Source: Alligator mississippiensis
Taxonomy: Eukaryota > Chordata > Crocodylia > Alligatoridae
NCBI RefSeq assembly: GCF_030867095.1
Contig: NC_081833.1
Span: 75,273,395-75,337,394 of the forward strand
Reading direction: 5' to 3'
DNA length: 64,000 bases
The position numbers and the translations under genes are program-made. The notes under the pieces are model-generated. The model was not told where the DNA came from. It was given only the letters and a program-made list of their open reading frames with translations, and searched no databases. This document shows, piece by piece, positions 48,501 to 55,700 of the stretch; the stretch's first letter is position 1, and each line of letters opens with the position of its first letter.

Positions 48501-51500
48501 GTGGCGAGAGCCCTGGTGCCCAGAGATCACAAAGAAGTGGAGCTAGAAGAAAGCCCCAAAGTCACATTAGTGCAACCCCTGCCTGAGGCAGGATCAGCCC
48601 TGTCCAAACCACCCCAGACAAACCCATCATCTATGGGTGCACTGGCCGCAGGGGAGCGGGGCAGGCCACAGCCCTTGGTGGGCCAGAGGCCAGGGCACGC
48701 AGCAGAGACGCTCCCCCCAGACAGGCTGGGTCTTATCCCATGCAGCTGCTCCGTCCAAAAGCCCATTCAATCCCCGGCAGGCTCCAGGCCCCGGATGCAG
48801 AGACCGGCTCCCTGGCACGCCTGCTTCCCCCCTTCCAGGCACTCAACACCCCAGACGCCCCGGGAGCCGGAGCCGCGCTGGCAGCCGGAGCGTGCTGCAG
48901 CGACCGCGGTTCCGGGAGCACTCGCGCCAGCTGCCTCATTGATTAGTGCTGGAGCTGATGCAGTCGGCAGCTCCTCAGAGCCCTGCTCTAGCGGTAATTA
49001 ACAGTGCTCATTAACCAGGAGGGGTTTCCAGCACACCGGCTTGCAGGGGGGGCAGTCCTCTGCAGGATGGGGGAGCTCCTTGCTAATAGGGTGCAGCCCC
49101 ATACATCCAACCCCACTGAGCCCGCCCCTGGGGTCCTGGCGGCCGGGTCCGTGGCACTCTAACCATGGCAGCAGAAGGGTGCTGCACTCGATCTACCCAG
49201 GATAGCCAGCAGGCAAGGCCCTTTTGGGAGCCTGCAAGTTCCCTCCATGCGCCTGGGCCTTACTTCCAACCCTGCTGACCATGAGGAGGTATGGAGCCAG
49301 GCTAGGATACCGGGTTGCAGGGGTATTGCACCTCCTGCCCCTTTGGGGAGAGTTGCACAGGGAGGAAAGCAGGGCACTGCTGCTTGACACCATGACCTGG
49401 AGGCTGAACCACATGGCACTGCCAGCTTTGGCGCTGGTGCTGGGATGCAGCACTGCTGTGTCCAGCTGCAAAGGAGCAGGATGCACCCCTCAGAGCTGGG
49501 GCCGGGGGCTGGACAGGGCTGTGCTGTCCCCTCCCTTCCTGCATGCGTGCACAGCTGTGCCAACACATGCCAGCTGCCCCCATGAAGTATCACTTGCTGG
49601 GGGGGAGGACAGACCGCCCGGCCCCCCTCTCTAGGGGCATCCCAGCCCCACTCCCAGCCAGCGAGATCCCTCCAGCTCTGCAGTGATTTCCTGTTCCTGG
49701 AAGCACCGTTTCACCCACTGCATCCTGTTTTCATGGAAAATTCATCCCAGTTGTGCATGGCGCCGAGGCGCATGCATCCGCCAGCGTCCCCAGAGTCCCC
49801 ACTGGAGGGGAGGGGCTGCGGCTGGGGGCTACCGCTCAGGCCCAGGCTGGCTGCAAGGATTGCAAGCTGGCCGCGCCGTCGGGGGGGGAGTCCACGCGCT
49901 GCAGAAGCCAGGGCTGCGCTGCCGGACCCCTCTGCTGCGACCGGCTCTGGCCACTGGCCTGCAGCAGGGAAAGGAGCTCTCAGTACTGTAGCCAGGGACA
50001 GGGTGCTGGCTGGGGGAGAGCAGACATCTCAGGCTGAAGCCAGGCCACCGATGCAGCAGGGGCAGCAGGGGCCTGGCATGGCAGAGGAGTGGCACAGCCG
50101 GGGCATCTCCCTGGGCATGGGTGGTGCCCATTCTGAAGCCCAGATGTGGCCCCACTCTCCCCAGGCTCCAGCACGCTGCGGGCCAAGATCCCACCTCATT
50201 CCCCGCCCTCCAGCCGCTCAAGCCCTTATCTCTGCTCTGCAGCCAGGGATGCGGAAGTGCAGGGGTCCGGCTCCTGGCTGCGCCGTGGGGCAGCGGCATA
50301 GCTGGAGCAACGCCGGAACCAGCCCCCCCTTCCTGTCCCACCTGCCCAGCCCTGCGCTCTAACCACACGGCCACACTGCTGCCTGGGGCCCTGCTGGCAT
50401 GTGTCATACTGCCCTGCTCGCTGGCAGGAGGGGGACACTGATGTGAGCTGGAGGTGGGGCCAGGAGCACGGCATGGGGATTTCCAGCCCTGACCTGCCTG
50501 CAACTGTTCAGCCCCAGCCACGAAGCAACCCAGTTCTTCATTTCAGCCCCAGGGAAGGGAGCCCCTGCAGCGAGTGCCAGGCCCAGCCTGCTTCTTCCCG
50601 AAAGCTGGGAAGGGAAGACCCCAGCCTCAGACCCCACCTTCACAGCATGGCAGGCGCAGGGCCTGGAGACCCCCAGGGCTGCACCAGCTCAGAGCACTGC
50701 CCCGCTCCCTGGAGAGCCAGAAACCCCCGGACAAGACATCTCTCCCCTGGGCCGGTCTTCCCAGGCTGGGCACTTAACCCCCAGGGTGGCTGGGATCGGC
50801 GGGCACTGAACAAGCCTGGTCAGCAGCCCGAGGTCCCAGCCCAGCAGGTCCAGGATGAGAGAAAGAGGTCTGATCTGAGATGGGAGTGGGTGCCAAGTCC
50901 CGTGGCCTAATCCACGTGCTCACACCAGGGGAGTCTCTCTGTCTCCCCTGTAGTGTTGCCACTTGCAGGGAGGGGATTAAGTTGGCTTAATATAATTGAG
51001 TTCCTACTGGGGAACATGGCTAAGGGCGGTGGAGCAGCTACAGACTTGCAAGCCCCACTTCAGCTCCAGGAGCTGGGTGGAGGTGAGCCCCAGGCAGCCC
51101 GAAATCCCTCCCAGCCCCCCGCGCGCTGGAGTTTCCCCTCGCAGCAGCTCCATTCCCGAAGCCTCCATCATATTTTCCACTCGCAGCCCTAAATCTGGGC
51201 TGCCTGAACAGCAAAGTCAAACACGCCAGGCTTCAACAAACAGCCCGGCTGCAAGTGGCCCCCGGGAGCAGAGCACGGCCCCCGTGTCACACTTCCCTGT
51301 GACCGGACCAGGCAACAATGGAAAGCAAATAGAGAGCGGAACGGGTCTGCATCCTGCACGGAGCCTGGGGCGGCACGTGCCCTTCGCAGCCATGAGCTGC
51401 GGCCAGGCGATGCCAACGGCCCCTGGCATCGTGCTGCGGAGGGCAGCCTTGACGCGGGCAGGCAGAGCCAGCCAGCGAGTCCAGAAGTGGCCCTGAGACG

Positions 51501-54500
51501 ATGGGCTTTTTATCTCAGCCATCAATAAGCAGCAGGCAGCAGCCCTGCATGGGGCACCGGCACATCTCTAATGACCTCTGCAATGAGAACAGGGCAGGGA
51601 GCTCCCCAGCCACCCTCAGTGCCCTTTGGCAGGCCCGGCAGGACAGACACAAGGCAGACGAGCCTGGCGACCTGGCACGGTGGGACCGTTTACATTCCTC
51701 CCCGCCCGCCCGCCCACCCACCCGCCTGGAATCTGTTTGCGCAAGCAGCTTTTCCTGAAGGTTGCTCATGAGGTGGTACGGACAGCAGGCTCCCAAACAA
51801 TGCAACGGGGGGCTGGGCAGAGCGGAGAAGGGAAGCCGTCATCCGCCCAAACAGGGAGAGATGAACCGGGGCGGGAGAACGGGTCAATATTTAGGAGGCG
51901 AGGACCTCGAGCCTGACAGGGATGGGCAGATGCAGGGATGCACGCCAGGACAAGGCAGGGGACGGCATGCGTGCTACTGTCAGGGGTCTTGTGCACATGC
52001 CGAGAGCACAGGGAGCTTTGTTCCCCTCCTGCCCGGGTCCTCATGGCAGAGAAACTGCTCCTCTCTTTCAGACACTGCTGACATTTCTTTTTATAAATGA
52101 GAAAGGAGGAAAAAAAATACACCTGACCACAGGAGGCGGCAGGGCAGCAGCGAAGGAGGATGGAGCATGTATTTAAGGAGGGGAGACAAAAAACATCAGC
52201 TCAACTCAGGTGGCTGGTAAACAGCCGCCCGCCCGCCCGCCCGCGCTAAGAATACCTCCTGCTATTCCAGGCTTTGGGCTGGGGGGCCCGGCCTTGACCG
52301 AGGCTGCCTGCAGGCAGGGACAGCGTGTCCTTCCCTCACCCCACCGGGAACACACTGCAGCCCCCGACACGAGGCGCCGGAAGCTGGATCCTGGTTTTTG
52401 GCCACGGGGCTTTGTACGACGCCTCGGGGATGCCAGGCAGCGGGAGCATGTTGCTGGGGGAGGCCTGTGCTCGTTGACATGCTTCTGCCCTCCTTTGCTG
52501 TGCACCACATGCCATCCGGGGGGCAACATGAACACCCAACTCTGAGGTGTTCATGTTGCCCACCCAACTCTGGGGGTAGGAAGGGAAGTGGGGAAGAGGG
52601 CAAGGCGTAGGGAGGTCCCTGGCACTGGAGACAGGGCTGGCCAGCCTGGGCGCAGACCCCAGGAAGTGCCCCGCACCTGGGAGCAATGGGGAAATAGGGC
52701 CAGAGGCCCAGGGAAGCAGCACAGGAGGGGGAAGGCAGGAGGCTGAGCCTCAGCCTGGGAATCAGGAGTCTTCCAGAGCGGTCCTGCAAGCCTGGCTGCT
52801 CTTCGTGACCATATCCCTCCCATGCACGGTGCTGCCTGGACTTGCTGCATGGACGCAAGGGCACTCACCGAGTGAAGCACGCAGGGGCGCTGGGACAGGG
52901 CAGGGAAGAACCGGGCAGGCCTCGGCGAAAGAGCCTCCCTAACGAACAAACCACGTCGGGACCGGCATACTGTCTTAACGAGACTCCACAGCATGCAGGC
53001 TGTTGCTGTGGCGCCCACAAAACCAGAGCAGCACGGGCACCCTGGCAAGGCAGAGAGTGATGCCAGCTCGCCGAAGCCAGGAGAAAAGGCCAGTGTCCTC
53101 AATGGAGGGAGGGGTTTTTCCAGCCCGAGCCACGGCCCCTGCCCTGCAGCATCTCCCTTCCCTGAGCACACAGGTAGGCTTGGACCCAGTGCCTGGCTGC
53201 ACACTCAGTGCTTCTTACAGGCCGAGCTATAATTAAACCCTTCACATCCTGCACATCAGCCTCTGAGTCACTTCTCAGGAGCCCATGCACATGCTGGAAC
53301 AAATCGGAAGCTGCCCCGTGCCCGCAGCGAAGAGAGGCCCACGGCACCTCTGCAAATCTCAGCTCATGCTAACAGGTCTTGGTGCATTCAAGGCAGCCCT
53401 CTGACCTCATGATGCTGCAGTCATATTTCCTTCCCCCCACCCATGCCACCGGGTCCTGCTACCCCGGCTCAGCAAGCAAGAGAACAGGAGAGTCCCCCCG
53501 GGGCTTTTCACGCCTACAGCTCTTCCTTCCCAGCAGCCCGGCCGCCTGGCACTCGGGCGGGGAAGCCGCTGGAAGCTAAACACGTCCTTGGCCGCTGCTG
53601 CGCTCCCGAGGGAGCGGTGGAAGCCCTGCCGCTCGGGACCTTTGCTAAAGTAGGCCAGACAAAACACAAGGAAGTTGTTGAGAACGATCCTGCCTCTGCA
53701 GGGAGACGGGCCGGCGTGGCCCGAAAGGGCCTTTCATGAGCCCGTGTGTCCCGGCGAGCGGACAGCCTGCGGTCCGCGAACGCACCTCGCTGGGGAGGGC
53801 AGGTTGAAAGAGCCGATTCTCTCTGGGAAGGCTGGGGACGCTGGTATTTTCCAGCCTGCTGGCCAAGCGATGGCCGAGGGGGGCGGTGGATCCGTCTCTG
53901 GAGGATAATGTTGCTTAAAATGGTCTTAGAGCAGCTCTTTGTGACGGCCTGGATCTAGCCGAGAGCCAGATGTTGCAGCTGGGGGGGGTCTCCCCCTTCG
54001 CCCCAGCTCCACGCCTACAGACGACCCAGGATTTACTACTGACTGAAGGCTGGCAGGACGGGAGGGAAAGTCCAGAGCGAGGCAAAGTTGTGCGGCTCCT
54101 GGAAAGACAGCTGAGATTTTTTTTCCAGCGGCCGCCCGCCTCTAGCAACCCCAGCGTCTCGCAAGACCCTGGGCACATGGTTGCGAAACAACTCCGGGAC
54201 GGAGCAGCAGTGCCAGGGGGCAGCTGGAGTTTGCTCTCAAGATATTTGTGAAATCTCGTCTTTGCCGGGAGACAAGCACAGACTTTAGACAGGGAGGCGC
54301 AAGCAGGGACGCGTGAGAGCAAAGACGCTCTGCCAGGCAGGTAACACAGCCCTGGAGCCCCGCCCGGCGGCCCCGACGCCTTCTCACTCCTAAGAAACTC
54401 TGCAAAAACTTCCCTTAAATAAAGCCTCACCTGTCACCGACACTCCCAGGGTCACGGTTACCTGCGCTGCCCCACAGCACGGCACTAACAGAGCCCGTGG

Positions 54501-55495
54501 GCTGACACGGGTCAGAGCCAAGTCCTGCCTGGGCCTGGCCCCTCTTTCATAGTTTCATAGTTGGTGGGGGTGGAAGGGAAGGGGTCTTTCTGGAGGGTTG
54601 AGGGGGATGGGGTCTTTCTGGAGGGTTGAATATTTCTGGAGGGTCAGGAGGGAAGGGGTCTTTCTGGAGGGTTGAGGGGGAAGGGGTCTTTCTGAAGGGT
54701 TGAATCTTTCTGGAGGGTCAGGAGGGAAGGGGTCTATTCTGGAGGGTTGAGAGGGATGGGGTCTTTCTGGAGGGTCGAGGGGGACGGGGTCTTCAGGAGG
54801 GTCGAGGGGGACGGGGTCTTCAGGAGGGTCGAGGGGGACGGGGTCTTTCTGGAGGGTTGAGTCTTTCTGGAGGGTCAGGAGGGAAGGGGTCTATTCTGGA
54901 GGGTTGAGAGGGATGGGGTCTTTCTGGAGGGTCGAGAGGGACGGGGTCTTCAGGAGGGTCAAGGGGGATGGGGTCTTTCTGGAGGGTCAGGAGGGACAGG
55001 GTCTTTCTGGAGGGCATGCAGTAGGGAAGCTCCTTCCATGTGCCAGGCCCTGCCCATGAGCGGGCTGCAAACTCCCAGACTCATCCAGGGAGGACACTCC
55101 AGCCCCACTCCCTGCATCCTGGGCCCAGCAAACTCAGCAGCCCTCGCTGGTCTCCGCAAGCCAACAGCGGTGGCTCTGTGCCCACCCACCTTCGGTGCCC
55201 AGGGTGCAAGCAAAGTGTCTAGAAAACCTACGCCGACCTCAGCGGCTCGCCACCCACCCAACCCGGGCGCGCAGGGTGCAGGCAAACCCGAAGTGGACAT
55301 GGGTGGCTCTGTGCCCACGCAAGGCGCGCGGGGTGCAGCGGGGTGCCCCCCGGCTGCGGGATGCGGGCAGGGCGAGCCGTGCCCTAGGCAGCCCTAGGCA
55401 GCAGGGCCCCCCGGCCGGGGGCAGGACTCACCGGGCAGCAGCGCGAGCGGCAGCAGCAGCCAGTAGGCGAGTCCGCAGAGCAGCCGCGGCTCCAT
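13220..55495 (-). CDS. PIEZO1: PIEZO1, mechanosensitive cation channel (51 exons, whole gene)
   Basis: Piezo-type trimeric mechanically gated cation channel of the plasma membrane. Its curved blades carry many transmembrane helices around a central pore and cap. I traced 51 coding exons, the human exon count, with every phase matching. They sum to 7569 nt, or 2522 aa (human 2521). Individual exons are listed in the block entries. Intron 1 is 14.4 kb; most other introns are below 700 nt. The protein starts [16 protein letters not shown] (human MEPHVLGAVLYWLLLP) and ends with the conserved MIKWTREKE. The Piezo signature PF-x2-E-x6-W is present in exon 44. The only irregular junction is exon 35 to 36, which needs a GC donor to stay in frame. 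The gene looks intact. Confidence 0.97.
15815..16080. repeat. Degenerate tandem array in PIEZO1 intron 45
   Basis: Imperfect repeats of roughly 27-40 bp built on the themes GGCTCC(A/G)CCCCC, CATCTAGGGCACAGG and CTCCTCCT. They fill the donor-proximal half of intron 45 (15517-16081) and run right up to the exon 45 donor at 16080-16081. The unit has drifted, so copy number is uncertain (about 7-9). The intron is 565 nt in all and holds no exon. Confidence 0.65.
16082..16919 (-). CDS. PIEZO1: PIEZO1 exons 43-45: anchor and outer helix
   Basis: Exons: 43 at 16761-16919, 44 at 16397-16544 and 45 at 16082-16270. Exon 43 encodes the anchor region ([20 protein letters not shown]). Exon 44 starts around residue 2104 and encodes the Piezo-wide motif PF-x2-E-x6-W, seen as [12 protein letters not shown]. 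It then has [14 protein letters not shown]. Exon 45 has the lysine cluster [11 protein letters not shown], followed by the outer pore helix ([17 protein letters not shown]) and the start of the cap linker. The residues match human PIEZO1 almost throughout. Confidence 0.97.
17254..19144 (-). CDS. PIEZO1: PIEZO1 exons 37-42: last transmembrane units and acidic/basic linker
   Basis: Exons: 37 at 18886-19144, 38 at 18567-18755, 39 at 18177-18447, 40 at 17916-18033, 41 at 17574-17721 and 42 at 17254-17468. Exons 37-38 and 41-42 encode membrane helices close to human (for example [11 protein letters not shown]-type and [16 protein letters not shown] blocks). Exons 39-40 encode the cytoplasmic linker, which differs most from human. 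It holds an acidic Pro/Glu-rich part, a basic run of six Lys then RKWGRK, and a run of 12 Glu encoded by a GAG/GAA repeat at about 17984-18024. A short GGGAA repeat lies in intron 40 near 17874-17898, just downstream of the exon 40 donor. Confidence 0.94.
19453..20928 (-). CDS. PIEZO1: PIEZO1 exons 32-36: cytoplasmic intrinsically disordered region
   Basis: Exons: 32 at 20841-20928, 33 at 20641-20712, 34 at 20099-20271, 35 at 19879-20003 and 36 at 19453-19644. Exon 32 has [16 protein letters not shown] with a Gln-rich tail. Exon 33 is Glu-rich. Exon 34 has [18 protein letters not shown]. Exons 35-36 are hydrophilic and align only loosely with human. The best-looking GT donor for exon 35 (CAG|GTGCAT, exon end 19875) leaves phase 0, which would create an early stop in exon 36. 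Ending the exon at 19879 with a GC donor (CCAG|GCAGGT) gives phase 2 and keeps the whole protein open. Intron 36 (19145-19452) shows nothing else. Confidence 0.85.
20929..21481 (-). other. PIEZO1 intron 31 with GGAT-type simple repeat
   Basis: Intron of 553 nt. A (TGGA)n tract runs at about 21365-21391. A looser run of the same theme, with TGGACAGATG variants, lies at about 21280-21325. These are ordinary tetranucleotide microsatellites. The rest of the intron holds nothing recognisable. Confidence 0.8.
21482..25392 (-). CDS. PIEZO1: PIEZO1 exons 23-31: blade units, beam and clasp side
   Basis: Exons: 23 at 25288-25392, 24 at 24667-24820, 25 at 24080-24323, 26 at 23794-23890, 27 at 23440-23608, 28 at 23010-23099, 29 at 22705-22793, 30 at 22201-22272 and 31 at 21482-21582. 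Exon 25 holds [19 protein letters not shown]. Exon 27 holds [19 protein letters not shown]. Exons 28-29 (about residues 1317-1376) encode the long beam helix, with [19 protein letters not shown]. Exon 30 encodes WWRPWLDHA and exon 31 [15 protein letters not shown]. Introns 24 (24324-24666), 27, 29 (22273-22704) and 30 (21583-22200) exceed 300 nt; no exon or RNA gene was seen in them. Confidence 0.96.
23290..23352. repeat. Alternating ATGTGC/GCATGC simple repeat in PIEZO1 intron 27
   Basis: A short purine-pyrimidine alternating tract built from GCATACATGTGCAT units. It lies in the middle of intron 27 (23100-23439). Nothing else is visible in the intron. Confidence 0.75.
24821..25287 (-). other. 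PIEZO1 intron 23 with weak internal repeats
   Basis: Intron of 467 nt. Two diverged copies of a roughly 60-bp theme (TTGCAAAG-GGTGGAC/GACTCCAG-TAGGCTCC/TAAGCTCC) lie at about 24890-24995. No exon is visible. Such pyrimidine-rich G/C repeats recur in several PIEZO1 introns here. Confidence 0.5.
25596..29414 (-). CDS. PIEZO1: PIEZO1 exons 13-22: blade transmembrane units
   Basis: Exons: 13 at 29303-29414, 14 at 28757-28935, 15 at 27993-28141, 16 at 27548-27727, 17 at 27215-27324, 18 at 26887-27047, 19 at 26452-26628, 20 at 26215-26340, 21 at 25901-26101 and 22 at 25596-25800. Conserved blocks include [18 protein letters not shown] (exon 14), [13 protein letters not shown] (15), [18 protein letters not shown] (16), KWGLVLERL (18), [15 protein letters not shown] (20) and [16 protein letters not shown] (22). 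Exon 17 encodes an acidic intracellular loop ([11 protein letters not shown]...), the counterpart of the Gln/Glu-rich loop of human. Intron 13 (28936-29302) is 367 nt with nothing recognisable. Confidence 0.96.
27893..27955 (+). repeat. Possible MIR-like SINE scrap in PIEZO1 intron 15
   Basis: The plus strand has an internal-promoter-like CTGGGTTCTTCCCCCGGCTCTGCC, split here by imperfect matches, followed by a GGGCAAGTCTCC segment. This order resembles a MIR B box and core. The fragment is short and old, so assignment is uncertain. Confidence 0.4.
28405..28745. repeat. Minisatellite in PIEZO1 intron 14
   Basis: About eight to nine imperfect copies of a roughly 40-bp unit with core GCTAGCACCCAGGGCATGCC followed by CAGCTCTGTATCCCCCT. 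The array occupies most of intron 14 (28142-28756) and ends about 10 bp from the exon 14 donor. The copies differ by several substitutions, so the array is not very recent. Nothing else is recognisable in the intron. Confidence 0.85.
29500..32293 (-). CDS. PIEZO1: PIEZO1 exons 6-12: N-terminal blade units
   Basis: Exons: 6 at 32140-32293, 7 at 31809-32022, 8 at 30988-31159, 9 at 30724-30834, 10 at 30440-30524, 11 at 29861-29955 and 12 at 29500-29760. Exon 6 opens with five Glu codons and ends at the helix LALLLLALA. Exon 7 has [15 protein letters not shown]. Exon 8 has [12 protein letters not shown] and [14 protein letters not shown]. Exons 9-11 form the hydrophilic loop with [10 protein letters not shown]. 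Exon 12 has the almost invariant [21 protein letters not shown]. Introns 7 (31160-31808) and 10 (29956-30439) exceed 450 nt and hold nothing recognisable. Confidence 0.96.
32294..35710 (-). other. PIEZO1 intron 5
   Basis: Intron of 3417 nt with donor CAG|GTGAGT and acceptor CCGCAG|GAG. Apart from one MIR-like SINE relic near 32450-32520 I see no exon, RNA gene or clear repeat. Open frames in it are GC-driven and show no family resemblance. Confidence 0.7.
32450..32520 (+). repeat. MIR-like SINE relic in PIEZO1 intron 5
   Basis: The plus strand holds GGACACCTGGGTTCTGTCCC, a tRNA-type B-box remnant. It is followed by CTGGCTGTGCCTCAGTGTCC, which matches the MIR/CORE-SINE 3' consensus ending in GTGCCTCAGTTTCC. 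The order and spacing fit an old, truncated MIR copy. Confidence 0.6.
35711..40992 (-). CDS. PIEZO1: PIEZO1 exons 2-5
   Basis: Exons: 2 at 40897-40992, 3 at 37514-37636, 4 at 36227-36269 and 5 at 35711-35873. Exon 2 encodes [19 protein letters not shown]. Exon 3 encodes [18 protein letters not shown] and [17 protein letters not shown]. Exon 4 is only 43 nt ([13 protein letters not shown]). Exon 5 encodes [19 protein letters not shown]. All match the human order. Introns 3 (36270-37513, 1244 nt) and 4 (35874-36226) hold nothing recognisable. Confidence 0.95.
38050..38445. repeat. CA-rich cryptic simple repeat (CACACATGCA-type)
   Basis: About 400 bp of mostly alternating purine-pyrimidine sequence built from ACACACATGC, ACATACAC and CCATGCA units, without a fixed period. 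A smaller relative lies at 38619-38655. It lies in PIEZO1 intron 2. Such tracts are prone to length change and can form left-handed DNA. Confidence 0.9.
38740..38790 (-). repeat. MIR/CORE-SINE 3' relic in PIEZO1 intron 2
   Basis: Plus strand CCCATCCCTATTGACAGGAA followed by AACTGAGGCAC is the reverse complement of the common MIR/CORE tail GTGCCTCAGTTTTCC...GGGATGGG. It is short and diverged. Confidence 0.55.
39635..39644. promoter_or_regulatory. Perfect MEF2-type palindrome in PIEZO1 intron 2
   Basis: CTATTAATAG fits the MEF2 consensus CTA(A/T)4TAG exactly and is its own reverse complement. It sits in an unusually low-repeat, AT-containing stretch about 1.25 kb upstream of the exon 2 end in genomic terms. 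It could be part of an intronic enhancer. This rests on one motif only. Confidence 0.35.
40600..40690 (-). repeat. tRNA-derived SINE relic (MIR-like) in PIEZO1 intron 2
   Basis: The minus strand reads GACCAGTGGTTAGGCACAGG, an A-box-like segment, then CTGGGTTCTAGCCCAG, which fits the B box GGTTCRANNCC closely. The spacing is that of a Pol III tRNA-type promoter. The copy is old, with no target-site duplication that I can see. Confidence 0.55.
41200..41270 (-). repeat. MIR relic in PIEZO1 intron 1
   Basis: Plus strand CAGCTTGCCCAAAGCC, then GGCAGGGCTGAGAACGGGAC, reads in the order of the reverse-complemented MIR core (AACTTGCCCAAGGTCACA ... GGCAGAGC...GGGATTCGAACCC). It is old and diverged. 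Confidence 0.6.
45082..45235. repeat. Interspersed MITE-like repeat with 18-bp inverted repeats
   Basis: Perfect 18-bp inverted repeats, GGCAGACAAGGTTCTTTG at 45082-45099 and its reverse complement at 45178-45195, flank an AT-rich middle containing CTTTTATTAGACCAACTT. A third, inverted GGCAGACAA at 45172-45180 makes a second, nested palindrome. The sequence after the right arm, TTGGACCAACACGGCTGCAA, appears to belong to the same family. I recall very similar repeats as abundant in crocodilian genomes, possibly related to the MITE-like Chompy group, but I am not sure of the name. It encodes nothing. Confidence 0.65.
52521..52572. repeat. Perfect 16-bp hairpin plus 12-bp direct repeat
   Basis: GGGCAACATGAACACC at 52521-52536 and its exact reverse complement at 52546-52561 are separated by 9 bp. 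In addition CACCCAACTCTG occurs at 52533-52544 and again at 52561-52572. The layout is that of a short inverted duplication inserted beside its own template. It lies in PIEZO1 intron 1. Confidence 0.9.
54545..54578 (-). repeat. Possible CR1-type LINE 3' end scrap
   Basis: Plus strand TTTCATAGTTTCATAGTTGG followed by TGGGGGTGGAAGGGA resembles the reverse complement of a CR1 3' end, whose terminal 8-bp ATTCTATG repeats read CATAGAAT-like on this strand. The piece is about 34 bp, so the call is tentative. It directly borders the minisatellite that follows. Confidence 0.35.
54576..55018. repeat. Minisatellite near the start of PIEZO1 intron 1
   Basis: About 14-17 tandem copies of a roughly 27-bp unit, GGGTCTTTCTGGAGGGTTGA plus GGGGGA(A/C/T)G, with shorter variants (GGGTCTTCAGGAGGGTCGA). 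A block of several variant units occurs twice (about 54700-54800 and 54850-54960), so there is a higher-order duplication. The array lies about 415 bp inside intron 1 from the exon 1 donor. On the transcribed-sense minus strand it is pyrimidine-rich. Confidence 0.9.
55432..55495 (-). CDS. PIEZO1: PIEZO1 exon 1 (coding part)
   Basis: Start codon at 55495 in context GGGGATGGAG, encoding [20 protein letters not shown]. Donor CCCG|GTGAGT with phase 1 joins exon 2 to restore ALLPACLFRVN (human ALLAACLLRFS). The frame continues open upstream, but homology begins at this Met. The first residues form the first membrane helix. Confidence 0.93.
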
Positions 55496-55700
55496 CCCCG
55501 CGCGGCCGCGATCCGCGGGCTGCGGGGCGGGGGCGGCCCCGCTGCGGCTCGGGCCGGCGGGGAGCGGAGCCGAGCCCGAGCCCGGCCCCGGCCCCGGCCC
55601 CAGCCCCGGCCCCGGCCCCGCCCGCCGCCGCCTCCGCCAATTCCGCTCGGGAGGAGCAATGGGAGCCGCGCCGGGCATCGCGTAACCCGAGCGGCCGCCG
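55496..55700 (-). promoter_or_regulatory. PIEZO1: PIEZO1 5' UTR/promoter with GGGGCC-type tract
   Basis: CpG-rich block directly upstream of the PIEZO1 start codon. At 55581-55623 the minus (sense) strand carries about six or seven GGGGCC-like hexamers (GGCCCC on the plus strand) with one interruption. An inverted CCAAT box lies at about 55637-55641. No TATA box is seen, as expected for a CpG-island promoter. Whether the hexamer tract is transcribed as 5' UTR or lies upstream of the start site cannot be told from the sequence. Confidence 0.65.

Larger units (their letters stand above)
40993..55431 (-). other. PIEZO1 intron 1 (14.4 kb)
   Basis: Long first intron between the 64-nt coding part of exon 1 and exon 2; donor CCG|GTGAGT, acceptor CGCAG|CC. 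No exon or RNA gene is supported. Contents I can name are MIR-like relics (about 41200-41270), a MITE-like repeat (45082-45235), a hairpin duplication (52521-52572), short CCCGCC tracts (about 51700-51725 and 52220-52243) and a minisatellite (54576-55018). An AT-richer patch at 48935-49030 contains TAATTAAC and CATTAACC and stands out from its GC-rich surroundings. The remainder is GC-rich unique-looking DNA. Enhancers are likely in so long a first intron but cannot be placed by eye. Confidence 0.75.

Noticed and set aside
54576-55018. Tandem array considered as a CRISPR-like array
   Set aside because: Units are contiguous with no unique spacers and lie in a vertebrate intron; it is a minisatellite.
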